Shown here piece after piece: positions 18,189 to 26,972 of a stretch of DNA of 64,000 nt (position 1 is its first letter; every line of letters starts with the position of its first letter). This DNA is from Catellatospora sichuanensis (GTDB taxonomy: Bacteria; Actinomycetota; Actinomycetes; Mycobacteriales; Micromonosporaceae), in NCBI RefSeq assembly GCF_007483665.1, contig NZ_VIQO01000011.1:1-64000 (forward strand), written 5' to 3'. The translations under genes were made by a program, and so were the position numbers. Below the pieces are notes generated by a model, which ran no database searches, was not told the origin of the DNA, and was given only the letters and a program-made list of their open reading frames with translations.

Positions 18189-19511
18189 TTACTTGGGCGC
18201 AGTCCCGGCCAGCGACTGCTTCTTGATGACGTCGTCGATGGCGGCCGCGGCCGTCTTCAGCGACGTCGGCACGTCGGCCTTGCCCTTCATCGCCGACTCG
18301 ATGGCGGTGCCGAACGCGAGCGAGATGTCCCACGGGTACGCGGGCTCCTGCTTGCCGTAGGGCACGACCTTATCGGAGATGACCTTCATGAAGGGGTCCG
18401 ACGAGGCGTCGGGGTTGCTCGCCAGCGCCTGGTCGACCGAGGTGCGCACGGTGTACTTGGAGAACCCGCTCGTCTTGAAGAAGTCGGCCATCAGCGCCGG
18501 GTCCCCGGCGAGCAGGTACTTGACGAAGTCGGCGGCCTGCTGCTTGCCCTTGGACTTGGCGTCGACGGTCAGTGTCCAGCCGCCCAGGGTCGCGGTCGTC
18601 TTGGCGGGGTCGCCGTCGACGGACGGGAACGGGGCCACCGCGGTCTTCGGGACCATCGCCTTGAAGTCGTTCTTGAGCTGGCCGATCACCCACGAGCCGC
18701 CCGCCATCATCGCGACCTCGCCCTGACCGTACGGCGCCCCGTCGGCGTAGCCGACCTTCGGCGTCTTGGGGATCAGGCCGTTCTGGTAGAGCGTCTTGTA
18801 GAAGGTCAGCAGCTTCTCGAAGCACGGCTCGGTCGCCGTCGACTTGGACCAGTCGTCGTTGACCGGCAGCCGCCCGCAGGCGTTGTACTGCAGGCCCCAG
18901 CTGGACCAGCCGAGGTCGGGCCCGGCGGAGGCGATGGTCATGCCCTTCACCTTGCCCTGGGTCAGCTTGGTCGCCCAGGTGATCAGCTCGTCCCAGGTCC
19001 TGGGCGGGCTGGCCGGATCCAGGCCGGCGGCGGTCACCAGGTCGGTGCGGTAGTACAGCACCGTCGACGGCTCGACCAGCATCGGGTACGCGTAGTGCTT
19101 GCCGCCGACCGTGACGAAGCCCTTGACGTTGTCCTTGATGTCGGTGAACGCCGCGGCGGGCAGCAGGTCGTCGAGCGCGGCGAACTGTCCTTGGGCCACA
19201 CCGGGCGCGACGTTGCCGTAGCTGGTGGTCGCGATGTCGGGGGCCTTGCCGGCGGCCTGCGCCGCCTTGAGCTTCTGCGCCCAGGTGTCGGCCGGCACGA
19301 CCTGCAGGTCGACCTTCACCTTGTCCTGCGAGGCGTTGTACTGGTCCACATGCTTCTTGAACCAGGCCTGCTGGTAGTCCTCGAACTTCTGCTGCCAGAA
19401 CGTGACGGTGGTCTTGCCGGCCGGGTCCTCACTCCCGCCACCGCATCCGCTCAACGCGGTGGACGCAGTGACAGCTGCTATCGCGAGCAAAACTATGCCG
19501 CGTCTGCGCAT
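18189..19511 (-). CDS. Sugar ABC transporter substrate-binding lipoprotein
   Basis: 440 residues. A strong ribosome site (GGAGGAGGAG) precedes ATG at 19511. The lipoprotein signal RRRGIVLLAIAAVTASTALSGC gives Cys22 as the anchored residue. The mature domain is a family 1-type solute-binding protein: VTFWQQKFEDYQQAWFKKHV, ALDDLLPAAAF, RTDLVTAAGLDPASPPRTWDEL, MMAGGSWVIGQLK, QQAADFVKYLLAGDP. It captures the sugar outside and delivers it to the two permeases downstream. The ligand is inferred from context as D-arabino-oligosaccharide. Confidence 0.93.
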   Translation of the reverse strand: MRRRGIVLLAIAAVTASTALSGCGGGSEDPAGKTTVTFWQQKFEDYQQAWFKKHVDQYNASQDKVKVDLQVVPADTWAQKLKAAQAAGKAPDIATTSYGNVAPGVAQGQFAALDDLLPAAAFTDIKDNVKGFVTVGGKHYAYPMLVEPSTVLYYRTDLVTAAGLDPASPPRTWDELITWATKLTQGKVKGMTIASAGPDLGWSSWGLQYNACGRLPVNDDWSKSTATEPCFEKLLTFYKTLYQNGLIPKTPKVGYADGAPYGQGEVAMMAGGSWVIGQLKNDFKAMVPKTAVAPFPSVDGDPAKTTATLGGWTLTVDAKSKGKQQAADFVKYLLAGDPALMADFFKTSGFSKYTVRTSVDQALASNPDASSDPFMKVISDKVVPYGKQEPAYPWDISLAFGTAIESAMKGKADVPTSLKTAAAAIDDVIKKQSLAGTAPK

Positions 19512-19567
19512 CGCTCCTCCTCCTGCTGCGACCCGCGACCGGGGCGCAGTTCGTCATAATGCCTGCG

Positions 19568-20692
19568 TCAGGCTTTGCTGACCAGGTCGGCCCGGTACCA
19601 GAAGACGTTGTACGGGTCCCAGACCGAAAGCGTGAAATAGATGGTTCTGCCCCCGTCCGCGGTGTACCGCGGGAGCATGTACGGCGAGTAGAGCCCCGGC
19701 ACGTCGACCGAGGAGACCAGGGTGATCGCGTCACCCCAGGGTCCCCACGGCGTCAGGCCCTCGCGCAGGCTCGCGCCGGCTCCCCCACCGTTGGTGTAGG
19801 ACATCAGCCACCGGGACAGGTGCTTGTTCCACACCACGGACAACTCGCCGACGGTGTCGTCGACGATCGTGCGTGCGGCGGCAGGATCGCTCGACCAGAG
19901 CGGCGAACCGTCGGCGCCGGTGCCGGCGAAGTACCGGTAGGCACCGGACTGCTCGACCTGCGCCGGCGCGACCTTCATCAGCTGCACGCCACCGAAGCGG
20001 CCGTGCGTGACGCCCCAGAAGTAGAGCTCTCCGTCGACCTCGGCGACGCTGACCTGGACGAAGTTGCCGTCCCCGGGCCAGTGCGGCGCGGCGAGCTTGG
20101 TCCAGGTCTGCCCCTGATCGGTGGACTTGGCCAGGCCCGCGTGGTTCACCTCCCACTCGCCCGGCTCGCCCCAGTGGCGGACGGACATGTAGGCGAGGTA
20201 CATCGCGCCTGCGGCGGCGAACCCGTAGGTCGGGATCACCGTCATCTCGCTGAAATCGACCTTCTCGGAACCGAGCAGTTCCTTGGCCCGACCCTGCTCG
20301 TCGACGATGAAGCCGTCCAGCGTGATCCCGTCGGCCGGGTCGGTGTCGGTGGTGTAGGCCAGCGCGTTGGAGCGCCACTGCTCGCCACCGCCGCCGGTGA
20401 AACCCGGCGCCCGCTTGCCGAACGTGTCGCCGAAGACGAACCACACCTTGCCGTCGGACTCGAACATCGACCCCAGGTCGGTGCCCGCGATCGCGGCGCG
20501 GTCGGTGCGGTTGGGCGAGTCCGGGCCGGTGAGCTGCGCGACCCGGTGCACATCGGTCACGCCCGCCAGCACGAAGGGCAGGTCTTGCGGCGGGTTCATC
20601 TGACCCCCTCTGGTGGAGCAGCCGGTGGACGCGACCACGACGGCGAGGATCAGTGCCGCCGTCCCGTCACGACGTGGGCGGCGGAATTTCAT
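19568..20692 (-). CDS. Second GH183 (DUF4185) protein, lipoprotein-type putative endo-D-arabinanase
   Basis: 374 residues from ATG at 20692. The signal ends ILAVVVASTGCS, a lipobox, so the enzyme is probably anchored outside the membrane. DUF4185 features match the paralogue at 5083: FGDTFGKRAPG, WRSNALAYTTDTD, MSVRHWG and WDPYNV near the end. It lacks the C-terminal carbohydrate-binding module. It is the first gene of the importer operon (56 bases before the binding protein), suggesting a surface enzyme that trims polymer next to the transporter. A GAAATCGGTTTC operator lies 64 bases upstream. Confidence 0.87.
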   Translation of the reverse strand: MKFRRPRRDGTAALILAVVVASTGCSTRGGQMNPPQDLPFVLAGVTDVHRVAQLTGPDSPNRTDRAAIAGTDLGSMFESDGKVWFVFGDTFGKRAPGFTGGGGEQWRSNALAYTTDTDPADGITLDGFIVDEQGRAKELLGSEKVDFSEMTVIPTYGFAAAGAMYLAYMSVRHWGEPGEWEVNHAGLAKSTDQGQTWTKLAAPHWPGDGNFVQVSVAEVDGELYFWGVTHGRFGGVQLMKVAPAQVEQSGAYRYFAGTGADGSPLWSSDPAAARTIVDDTVGELSVVWNKHLSRWLMSYTNGGGAGASLREGLTPWGPWGDAITLVSSVDVPGLYSPYMLPRYTADGGRTIYFTLSVWDPYNVFWYRADLVSKA

Positions 20693-20755
20693 GCGCGTTG
20701 CCGGCACGTGTCCGCCCTTCTCGTCGGGAGCAGGATGGCTAGCAGTGAACCGCAG

Positions 20756-20767
20756 GAAATCGGTTTC
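20756..20767. promoter_or_regulatory. LacI-type operator upstream of the transporter operon
   Basis: GAAATCGGTTTC differs by one base from the perfect palindrome found at 9040 and 20825. It is the copy nearest the GH183-transporter operon. Confidence 0.65.
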
Positions 20768-20824
20768 GTCAAGAGCCGCCCAACCCCTGCTCAACTGACC
20801 TCGGAAAACCTTGTCCAACAGCGC

Positions 20825-20836
20825 GAAATCGATTTC
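20825..20836. promoter_or_regulatory. LacI-type operator upstream of GH38
   Basis: GAAATCGATTTC is a perfect palindrome, identical to the site in the kinase promoter. It lies 82 bases before the GH38 start, in the divergent gap shared with the GH183-transporter operon. Confidence 0.75.
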
Positions 20837-20918
20837 AAGATCCTGGGCCGCAGCGGTATGGGTGTGCGGTTAGGATCGCCGTGGACGGCCCCCGATTCAG
20901 CCACCCTGCGAGGTCCTG

Positions 20919-23900
20919 ATGCACGACGACCGCGTTCTGGTCGAGCAGCGGCTGCGGCGGCTGCTGGCCGAACGGATCCGCCCCGCGATCCACTCCGCGA
21001 CGGCCGCGCTGACGGTCCACGTCTGGCACGCCCCCGGCGAGCCGGTCCCGTTCACCGAGGCTGCCGCCGCGCGATACCGGCCCACGGCCCACGGGGACCG
21101 GTGGGGTGCGCCGTGGGGCACGTCCTGGTTCCGCATCACCGGCACCGTCCCGGCCGACTGGGCCGGGCGTGCGGTCGAGGCGCTGGTCGACCTGGGTTTC
21201 GAGGCTGACCGCCCAGGATTTCAGTGCGAGGGCCTGGCGTACGCCCTCGACGGCCGGATCGTCAAAGGACTCCACCCGCGCAGCGGACACCTGCCCGTCG
21301 CCCGCCCCGCCCACGGCGGCGAGGCGGTGGGCTTCCTCGTCGAGGCGGCGGCCAACCCGCTGATCGACCTCCCGTGGGGCCGGACCGCGCTGGGCGACCG
21401 CGCCACCGCCGGCGCCGAGCCGCTGTACCGGCTCGGCCGGATCGAACTGGCGGTCTTCGAACGGCAGGTGTGGGAACTCGTCCAGGACCTGGAGGTGCTC
21501 GCCCAGCTGATGGCTGAGCTGAGCCTGCACGACGCGCGCCGGTTCGAGATCCTGCGCGCCGTCGAACGCTGCCTGGACGTGACCGACCTGTCCGACGTAC
21601 CCGGCAGCGCCAGCGCCGCCCGCGACCAGCTGCGCGAGGTGCTGTCGCGCCGTGCGCACGCCAGCGCGCACCGGATCTCGGCGGTCGGCCACGCACACAT
21701 CGACACCGCCTGGCTGTGGCCGCTGCGCGAGACCGTACGCAAGGTCGCCCGCACCACGGCCAACGTCACCGCGCTGATGGACGAGCACCCGGACTTCCGC
21801 TACGCGATGTCACAGGCGCAGCAGCTCGCCTGGATGAAGGAGCACCAACCGCAGCTGTACGCGCGCATCAAGGAGCACGTCGCAGCGGGCCGGTTCATCC
21901 CCGTGGGCGGCATGTGGGTCGAATCGGACACCAACCTGCCCGGCGGGGAGTCCCTGGCCCGCCAGCTCGTGCACGGCAAGCGCTTCTACGCCCAGGAGTT
22001 CGGACTCGACACCCAGGAGGTGTGGCTGCCCGACTCGTTCGGCTACAGTGCGGCACTCCCGCAGCTCATGCGGCTCGCGGGCGTACGGTGGTTCCTGACG
22101 CAGAAGCTCTCGTGGAACCAGACCAACCGCTTCCCGCACCACACCTTCGACTGGGAGGGCATCGACGGGAGCCGGGTCTTCACCCACTTCCCGCCGGTGG
22201 ACACCTACAACAGCGAGCTGTCGGCCGCGGAACTGGCGCACGCGGCGCGCAACTTCGCGGAGAAGGGCCGGGCCACCCATTCGCTCGTGCCGTTCGGCTG
22301 GGGCGACGGCGGCGGCGGCCCCACCCGGGAGATGATCGCCCGGGCACGGCGGACCGCGGACCTGGAAGGATCGCCGCAGGTGACCATGCGCTCACCCGCG
22401 GCGTTCTTCCGGGCCGCGCAGGCGGAGTACCCGCATCCGCCGGTGTGGGCGGGCGAGCTGTACCTCGAACTCCACCGGGGCACGTACACCAGCCAGGCGC
22501 GCACCAAGCGCGGCAACCGGCGCAGCGAGCACCTGCTGCGCGAAGCCGAACTGTGGGCGAGCACCGCGGCCGTCGCGGGGCTGGCCGAGTACCCGTACGA
22601 CGACCTGGACCGGCTGTGGAAGACGGTGCTGCTGCACCAGTTCCACGACATCCTGCCGGGCAGCTCGATCGCCTGGGTGCACCAGGAGGCCGAACAGACC
22701 TACCGCCGGGTGTGCGAGGAGCTGGAACGGATCATCGACGGCGCACAACGTGCCCTGGCCGGGCCCGGCAGCACTCCGGTGCTGTTCAACGCCGCGCCCC
22801 ACGCCCGCGACGGATTGCCCGCGATGGGTGCGGCCCTGGCCGACGGTGGTACACACGACCCGTCCGCGCCGGTGACCGCCATCGCCGGTGTCGAAGGGAT
22901 CGTGCTGGACAACGGTCTGCTCCGTGTGCGCGTGGACCCCACCGGAGAGATCTCGTCCTTGATCGATCTGCGGGCCGGACGGGAGGTCGTTCCGCACGGG
23001 CTGGCGGCGAACCTCGTCCAGCTGCACCCGGACGTGCCCCACGCCTGGGACGCCTGGGAGATCGACGCGCACTACCGCAACACCACCATCGAGGTCCTGG
23101 CCGAGGAGGTCCGCCTGGACACTGAGGCTGCGGACGAATGCGTGGTGCGGACGGTGCGCCGGTTCGGCCGGTCGTCGATGGTCCAGTGGATACGCCTGGC
23201 GGCCGGGCAGCGCAGCCTCGACATCGACACCGAGGTGTCCTGGCGCGAGAGCGAGCAGATCCTCAAGCTCGGATTCGGCGTCGATGTGCTCACCGACCGG
23301 GCGACCGCCGAGATCCAGTACGGGCACGTGAACCGCCCTACACACGCCAACACCTCGTGGGACGCCGCCAAGTTCGAGATGTGCGCCCACCGGTGGCTGC
23401 ACGTGGGCGAGCCGGGCTACGGGGTGGCGCTGCTCAACGACGGCACCTACGGCCATGAGGTGACCCGGGTCCGGGATGCGCACGGCCGGACGGCGACCAC
23501 GGTGCGGGTCTCCCTGCTGCGGGCGCCGCGCTTTCCCGACCCCGGCACCGATCAGGGCTCCCACCGGTTCCGGCACGTGCTGCTGCCCGGCGCCGACATC
23601 GTCGACGCGGTCCGTGGCGGATACCACCTCAACCTGCCGGTACGCCGGGTCATGGGCGGGCGTCCGGTCGCGCCCCTCGTCGGTGTCGACCACGACGGCA
23701 TCGTCGTCGAGGCGGTCAAGCTGGCCGACGACCGCACCGGCGACGTCGTGGTCCGGTTGTACGAAGCCCGCGGGAGTCAGACGGCCGCACGGCTGAGTTT
23801 CGCCCGGCCGGACGCCACCGCGCGCCGCACCGACCTGATGGAGAACCCGCTGGGCGACGGCGACCTGCCACAGCTGCGCGACGGGTCTGGTGTCACCCGC

Positions 23901-23960
23901 GTCGACCTGCGGCTTCGTCCGTTCCAGATCCTCACCGTCAGGTTCACCCGGCACGCGTAG
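20919..23960 (+). CDS. GH38 alpha-mannosidase
   Basis: 1013 residues from ATG at 20919. GH38 features: zinc-binding VGHAHIDTAWLWPLRET near residue 257, YAMSQAQQLAWMKEHQP, and WLPDSFGYSAALPQL, whose Asp near residue 371 is the nucleophile. FPHHTFDWEGIDGSRVFTHFPP and later VLLHQFHDILPGSSIAWVHQEAE are also typical, followed by the C-terminal beta domains. Length fits bacterial GH38. There is no signal peptide, so it acts in the cytoplasm on imported manno-oligosaccharides. Its operator links it to the arabinan regulon; the mannan core and mannose caps of lipoarabinomannan are a natural substrate, by inference. Confidence 0.95.
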   Translation: MHDDRVLVEQRLRRLLAERIRPAIHSATAALTVHVWHAPGEPVPFTEAAAARYRPTAHGDRWGAPWGTSWFRITGTVPADWAGRAVEALVDLGFEADRPGFQCEGLAYALDGRIVKGLHPRSGHLPVARPAHGGEAVGFLVEAAANPLIDLPWGRTALGDRATAGAEPLYRLGRIELAVFERQVWELVQDLEVLAQLMAELSLHDARRFEILRAVERCLDVTDLSDVPGSASAARDQLREVLSRRAHASAHRISAVGHAHIDTAWLWPLRETVRKVARTTANVTALMDEHPDFRYAMSQAQQLAWMKEHQPQLYARIKEHVAAGRFIPVGGMWVESDTNLPGGESLARQLVHGKRFYAQEFGLDTQEVWLPDSFGYSAALPQLMRLAGVRWFLTQKLSWNQTNRFPHHTFDWEGIDGSRVFTHFPPVDTYNSELSAAELAHAARNFAEKGRATHSLVPFGWGDGGGGPTREMIARARRTADLEGSPQVTMRSPAAFFRAAQAEYPHPPVWAGELYLELHRGTYTSQARTKRGNRRSEHLLREAELWASTAAVAGLAEYPYDDLDRLWKTVLLHQFHDILPGSSIAWVHQEAEQTYRRVCEELERIIDGAQRALAGPGSTPVLFNAAPHARDGLPAMGAALADGGTHDPSAPVTAIAGVEGIVLDNGLLRVRVDPTGEISSLIDLRAGREVVPHGLAANLVQLHPDVPHAWDAWEIDAHYRNTTIEVLAEEVRLDTEAADECVVRTVRRFGRSSMVQWIRLAAGQRSLDIDTEVSWRESEQILKLGFGVDVLTDRATAEIQYGHVNRPTHANTSWDAAKFEMCAHRWLHVGEPGYGVALLNDGTYGHEVTRVRDAHGRTATTVRVSLLRAPRFPDPGTDQGSHRFRHVLLPGADIVDAVRGGYHLNLPVRRVMGGRPVAPLVGVDHDGIVVEAVKLADDRTGDVVVRLYEARGSQTAARLSFARPDATARRTDLMENPLGDGDLPQLRDGSGVTRVDLRLRPFQILTVRFTRHA

Positions 23961-24048
23961 ATCCCGTGCGGCGGCTACGCTCTCCGCTGTACTGACGGGG
24001 ATGTCCTGGTGGAACGAGCCATGCGATTCACCGCAGGACGGCGACGTC

Positions 24049-24450
24049 CTACATCGGCTTCGTGCACAGCACGTCCGGCATCGGCAGGTAGCCGAGCGCC
24101 TGCCAGAACCTCAGCCCGGCCGCGTTGTCCGGCATGACCAGCAGGTTCACCCTCGGGCAGCCCAGCTGCCGGAAGCGCTTCTCCAGCTCGCCCACCAGCC
24201 GCCCGGCTATGCCTCGACGCCGGTGCTCGGGACGAACGGCGAGCCGCAGAATCCACCCCCGCCGCCCGTCGTAGGTTCCCATCACCACGCCGACCAGCTC
24301 ATCGTCGGTCTCGGCGACCAGGAACAGCTCGGGATCACGGATCAGCTTCGCCTCCAGCTCCGCGCGGGGCACGACCTCGCGGCCCGCCGTCGCCCACACC
24401 GCCACGACGGCGTCGTAGTCGCTCCACCGGAACTGCCGGATGTGAATCAC
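24049..24450 (-). CDS. GNAT-family N-acetyltransferase
   Basis: 133 residues from GTG at 24450, chosen because GGAG stands 7 bases upstream. Features: IHIRQFRWSDYDAVVAVWA at the N-terminus, WILRLAVRPEHRRRGIAGRLVGELEKRF with the acetyl-CoA loop RRRGIAG, and NNA-type end NAAGLRFWQALGY. The pattern is close to RimI-like and ribosomal-type acetyltransferases, but the acceptor is unknown. It lies downstream of the GH38 gene in the opposite direction and is probably not part of that regulon. Confidence 0.88.
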   Translation of the reverse strand: MIHIRQFRWSDYDAVVAVWATAGREVVPRAELEAKLIRDPELFLVAETDDELVGVVMGTYDGRRGWILRLAVRPEHRRRGIAGRLVGELEKRFRQLGCPRVNLLVMPDNAAGLRFWQALGYLPMPDVLCTKPM

Positions 24451-24746
24451 CGCATGTCTCCTCGCCCACGTCCCTTCACACGCGGACAGGCCGGGCGAGC
24501 GCTGGCGGCACCTCGCCCCACCTGTCCGCCAGTGCACTGCGCAACTCTCCGGCGCACGCCGCGATCTCCGGCACCGTCGACGTCCGCACGGCGCCAAGCT
24601 ACCGCGCCGACGGCCGGGACGGCGTCACACCGCGCTCGCTGCCGGGGCGGCGACCCGCTCGGCTGGGGCCGGGCCGGTCGACGCGGCTGGGCGGCGGCCC
24701 CGGGCAGGCATCAGCCCCGCCACGGTGTCGCCTCGCCTGGCCGCGA
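24451..24746. other. Gap without a supported gene
   Basis: About 300 bases between the acetyltransferase start and the stop of the small membrane protein. Open frames exist on both strands, but their products are Arg/Pro/Ala-rich antisense-type translations without domain character. I see no clear hairpin or operator. Confidence 0.5.
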
Positions 24747-25175
24747 TCAGGTTCCGCGGGGCCGCCGCGGGCCGCGGGCCTGGCGCAGCGCCATGACCGC
24801 GCCCGTGACACCGAGCGCCAGGACCGCCGCACCGAAGGCGGTCGCACCCACCGCACCCAGCACTGAGCCGAGGTCGTCGCCCCGGACGTAGGCCCGGGTC
24901 TCGTCCCACGGGAAGACCTTCGCGTGCACGGTGACACCCGCCCGGTCGGCGCCCTCGGCAGTCACCGTCCATGTCGTGCCGTCCGGAGCGGTGAAGACGC
25001 CGGTGCAGTCGACGCCGCCCCGGCTGACCGGCGCGCAATACGACACGGCAAGCGGTCCTGGCGTGCCCACCTCCGGCACGTGCACGAGCAGCCTCAATGC
25101 GCCGTGCCAGGTGAGGAACGCCCCGACGGCAAGGAACACGATCGTGACAACGATGTGCAGGGCGCGTCGGTTCAT
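24747..25175 (-). CDS. Small membrane protein of unknown function
   Basis: 142 residues from ATG at 25175. One membrane segment near the N-terminus (HIVVTIVFLAVGAFLTWHGAL) and one near the C-terminus (GSVLGAVGATAFGAAVLALGVTGAVMAL) frame an extracellular-type loop. The loop holds two Cys (YCAPVSRGGVDCTG) that could form a disulfide, followed by WTVTAEGADRAG. No family was recognised. It is separate from the downstream importer genes, which run the same way but belong to another unit. Confidence 0.65.
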   Translation of the reverse strand: MNRRALHIVVTIVFLAVGAFLTWHGALRLLVHVPEVGTPGPLAVSYCAPVSRGGVDCTGVFTAPDGTTWTVTAEGADRAGVTVHAKVFPWDETRAYVRGDDLGSVLGAVGATAFGAAVLALGVTGAVMALRQARGPRRPRGT

Positions 25176-25271
25176 CCGGTCACGGTACCCACCGGAGGCG
25201 GACCGCCGATGCCCCCGGGCGGGCACGGCCCCGCGCCACCGCCCGGAGCACGTGCGTTCGGTTCTGTCCGG

Positions 25272-26972
25272 TCAGCCGCCGACGGTCAGGGTCCACCCGG
25301 CGGCCTGCTCGCGCTGACGCCAGTACCCGGCGAAGCTGCCGTCCGCGGCCAGCAGCTCGGCCAGGGTGCCGGCCTCGGTGACCCTGCCGCCCTCGAGGAA
25401 GACGATCCGGTCGGCGCGGGCGATGGTGCTGAGCCGGTGCGCGACGATCAGGGTCGCCCGCTGCCGGCCGCCGGCCTCCAGGGCGTGTACGACCGCCTGC
25501 TCGTTGGCGTTGTCCAGGGCCGCGGTCGCCTCGTCGAGCAGCAGGATCGGGGCCTGCTTCAGCAGCGCACGGGCGATGCTGACGCGCTGGCGTTCCCCGC
25601 CTGACAGGGTCGCCCCGCGCTCGCCGACCCGGGTGTCCCACCCGTCGGGCAGCCGTCCCACGACCTCGTCGAGCTGAGCGGCGGTCGCCGCCGCCCGGAC
25701 CTGCTCGTCGGTGGCGTCCGGCGCGCCCAGGCGCACGTTGTCCAGCAGGCTCGCCTCGAACAGGTAGGGATGCTGGAACACGATGCCCAGCTGCCGCATC
25801 AGCGCGGCCGGGTCGTAGTCGCGGACGTCGTGGCCGAAGACCCGCACGCTGCCGGCGTCGGTCTCGTGGAACCGGGCGATGAGCGCCAGCAGGGTGCTCT
25901 TGCCCGCCCCCGACGGTCCCACGACCGCGGTGGTTGTCCCGGCGTGCACCGTGAACGAGACCCCGTCGATCGTGGTGCGTCCCGGTTCGTGGCCGAACCG
26001 CACGTCGCGCAGCTCGATCGCGGGCGCACCGAGGTCGGGGGCGATGTCGGTGCCGCCAAGGACAGGCGCGTCCAGCAGTTCGCGTACCCGCACGACGGTC
26101 CCGCGCAGGTTCTGCAACGCCGGGGACAGCCCGGCCAGGGTGGTGAACGGTTCGACGAAGCGCACCGCGACGACGACCAGCGCGACCGCCTGCGGGCCGG
26201 TGACGTCGGCCAGCACTGCCGCCGCGGCCAGCGCCAGCAGCGCCGCCTGACTGGCCAGACCGAACAGGACCTGCCCCGGCAGGCCGAAGCCGATCAGGCG
26301 CAGCACGGCCGCACGCTGCCGGGCCAGGGCACGGCCGACGGCGGTGCCGTCGCTGCCCGTGCGCCCCGCCGCTCGCAGCGCGGACTGTGCCTGGGCCAGC
26401 TCGATGATGCGCTCCCCCGCCTCCTGCGACGCCGCGTCATAGGAGGTGTCGGCCGCCCGGATGAACTGCATACTCGCCCACAGGCTGCCCAGCAGTACCG
26501 GCACCGCGGCCAGCGCGACCAGGCCCAGCTGCGGGGCGACCAGCAGCAGGCCGAGTGCGATCAGCGCCGGGGTGAGCAGCGCGTTGATCGCCGGGGTGAT
26601 CAGCCAGGCGACGGAGGAGCACAGCTCCCGTCCGGCCGACGTCAGCGCGCGGCGGGCCTCGGCCCGGCGGTCGGCGGTCAGCCAGCCCAGCGGGATGGCG
26701 TGCAGCCGGTCCAGCAGCCGCCCCTCGATGCTGTTGAGCAGCTGGAAGCCGATGGTGAACCCGACGTCGGCGACCCGGTGGTCGACCACCCAGCCGACCG
26801 CGACGAGGACCGCGAGCGCGGCCGCCCAGGGCAGTGCCTGCCCGCCGTCGTCGAAGATCGCCGACAGCAGTGGGACGAGGCTGAGCACGGCGGCGGCACG
26901 GATCACGGCGCCGGCCGTCAGCAGTACCAGGTAGCGGGTGAGTACGCGGCGGTCGCCGACCAGATCGATCAT
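25272..26972 (-). CDS. IrtB-like ABC transporter half (siderophore import)
   Basis: 566 residues from ATG at 26972, overlapping the stop of the upstream partner by four bases. An N-terminal exporter-fold membrane domain (six segments, about residues 12-300) precedes an ATPase: Walker A GPSGAGKST, Q-loop GIVFQHPYLF, signature LSGGERQRVS, Walker B ILLLDEATAALD, and switch His in VAHRLS. Despite its exporter fold, in mycobacteria this half pairs with IrtA to import iron-loaded siderophores. Length and pairing fit IrtB. Confidence 0.88.
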   Translation of the reverse strand: MIDLVGDRRVLTRYLVLLTAGAVIRAAAVLSLVPLLSAIFDDGGQALPWAAALAVLVAVGWVVDHRVADVGFTIGFQLLNSIEGRLLDRLHAIPLGWLTADRRAEARRALTSAGRELCSSVAWLITPAINALLTPALIALGLLLVAPQLGLVALAAVPVLLGSLWASMQFIRAADTSYDAASQEAGERIIELAQAQSALRAAGRTGSDGTAVGRALARQRAAVLRLIGFGLPGQVLFGLASQAALLALAAAAVLADVTGPQAVALVVVAVRFVEPFTTLAGLSPALQNLRGTVVRVRELLDAPVLGGTDIAPDLGAPAIELRDVRFGHEPGRTTIDGVSFTVHAGTTTAVVGPSGAGKSTLLALIARFHETDAGSVRVFGHDVRDYDPAALMRQLGIVFQHPYLFEASLLDNVRLGAPDATDEQVRAAATAAQLDEVVGRLPDGWDTRVGERGATLSGGERQRVSIARALLKQAPILLLDEATAALDNANEQAVVHALEAGGRQRATLIVAHRLSTIARADRIVFLEGGRVTEAGTLAELLAADGSFAGYWRQREQAAGWTLTVGG

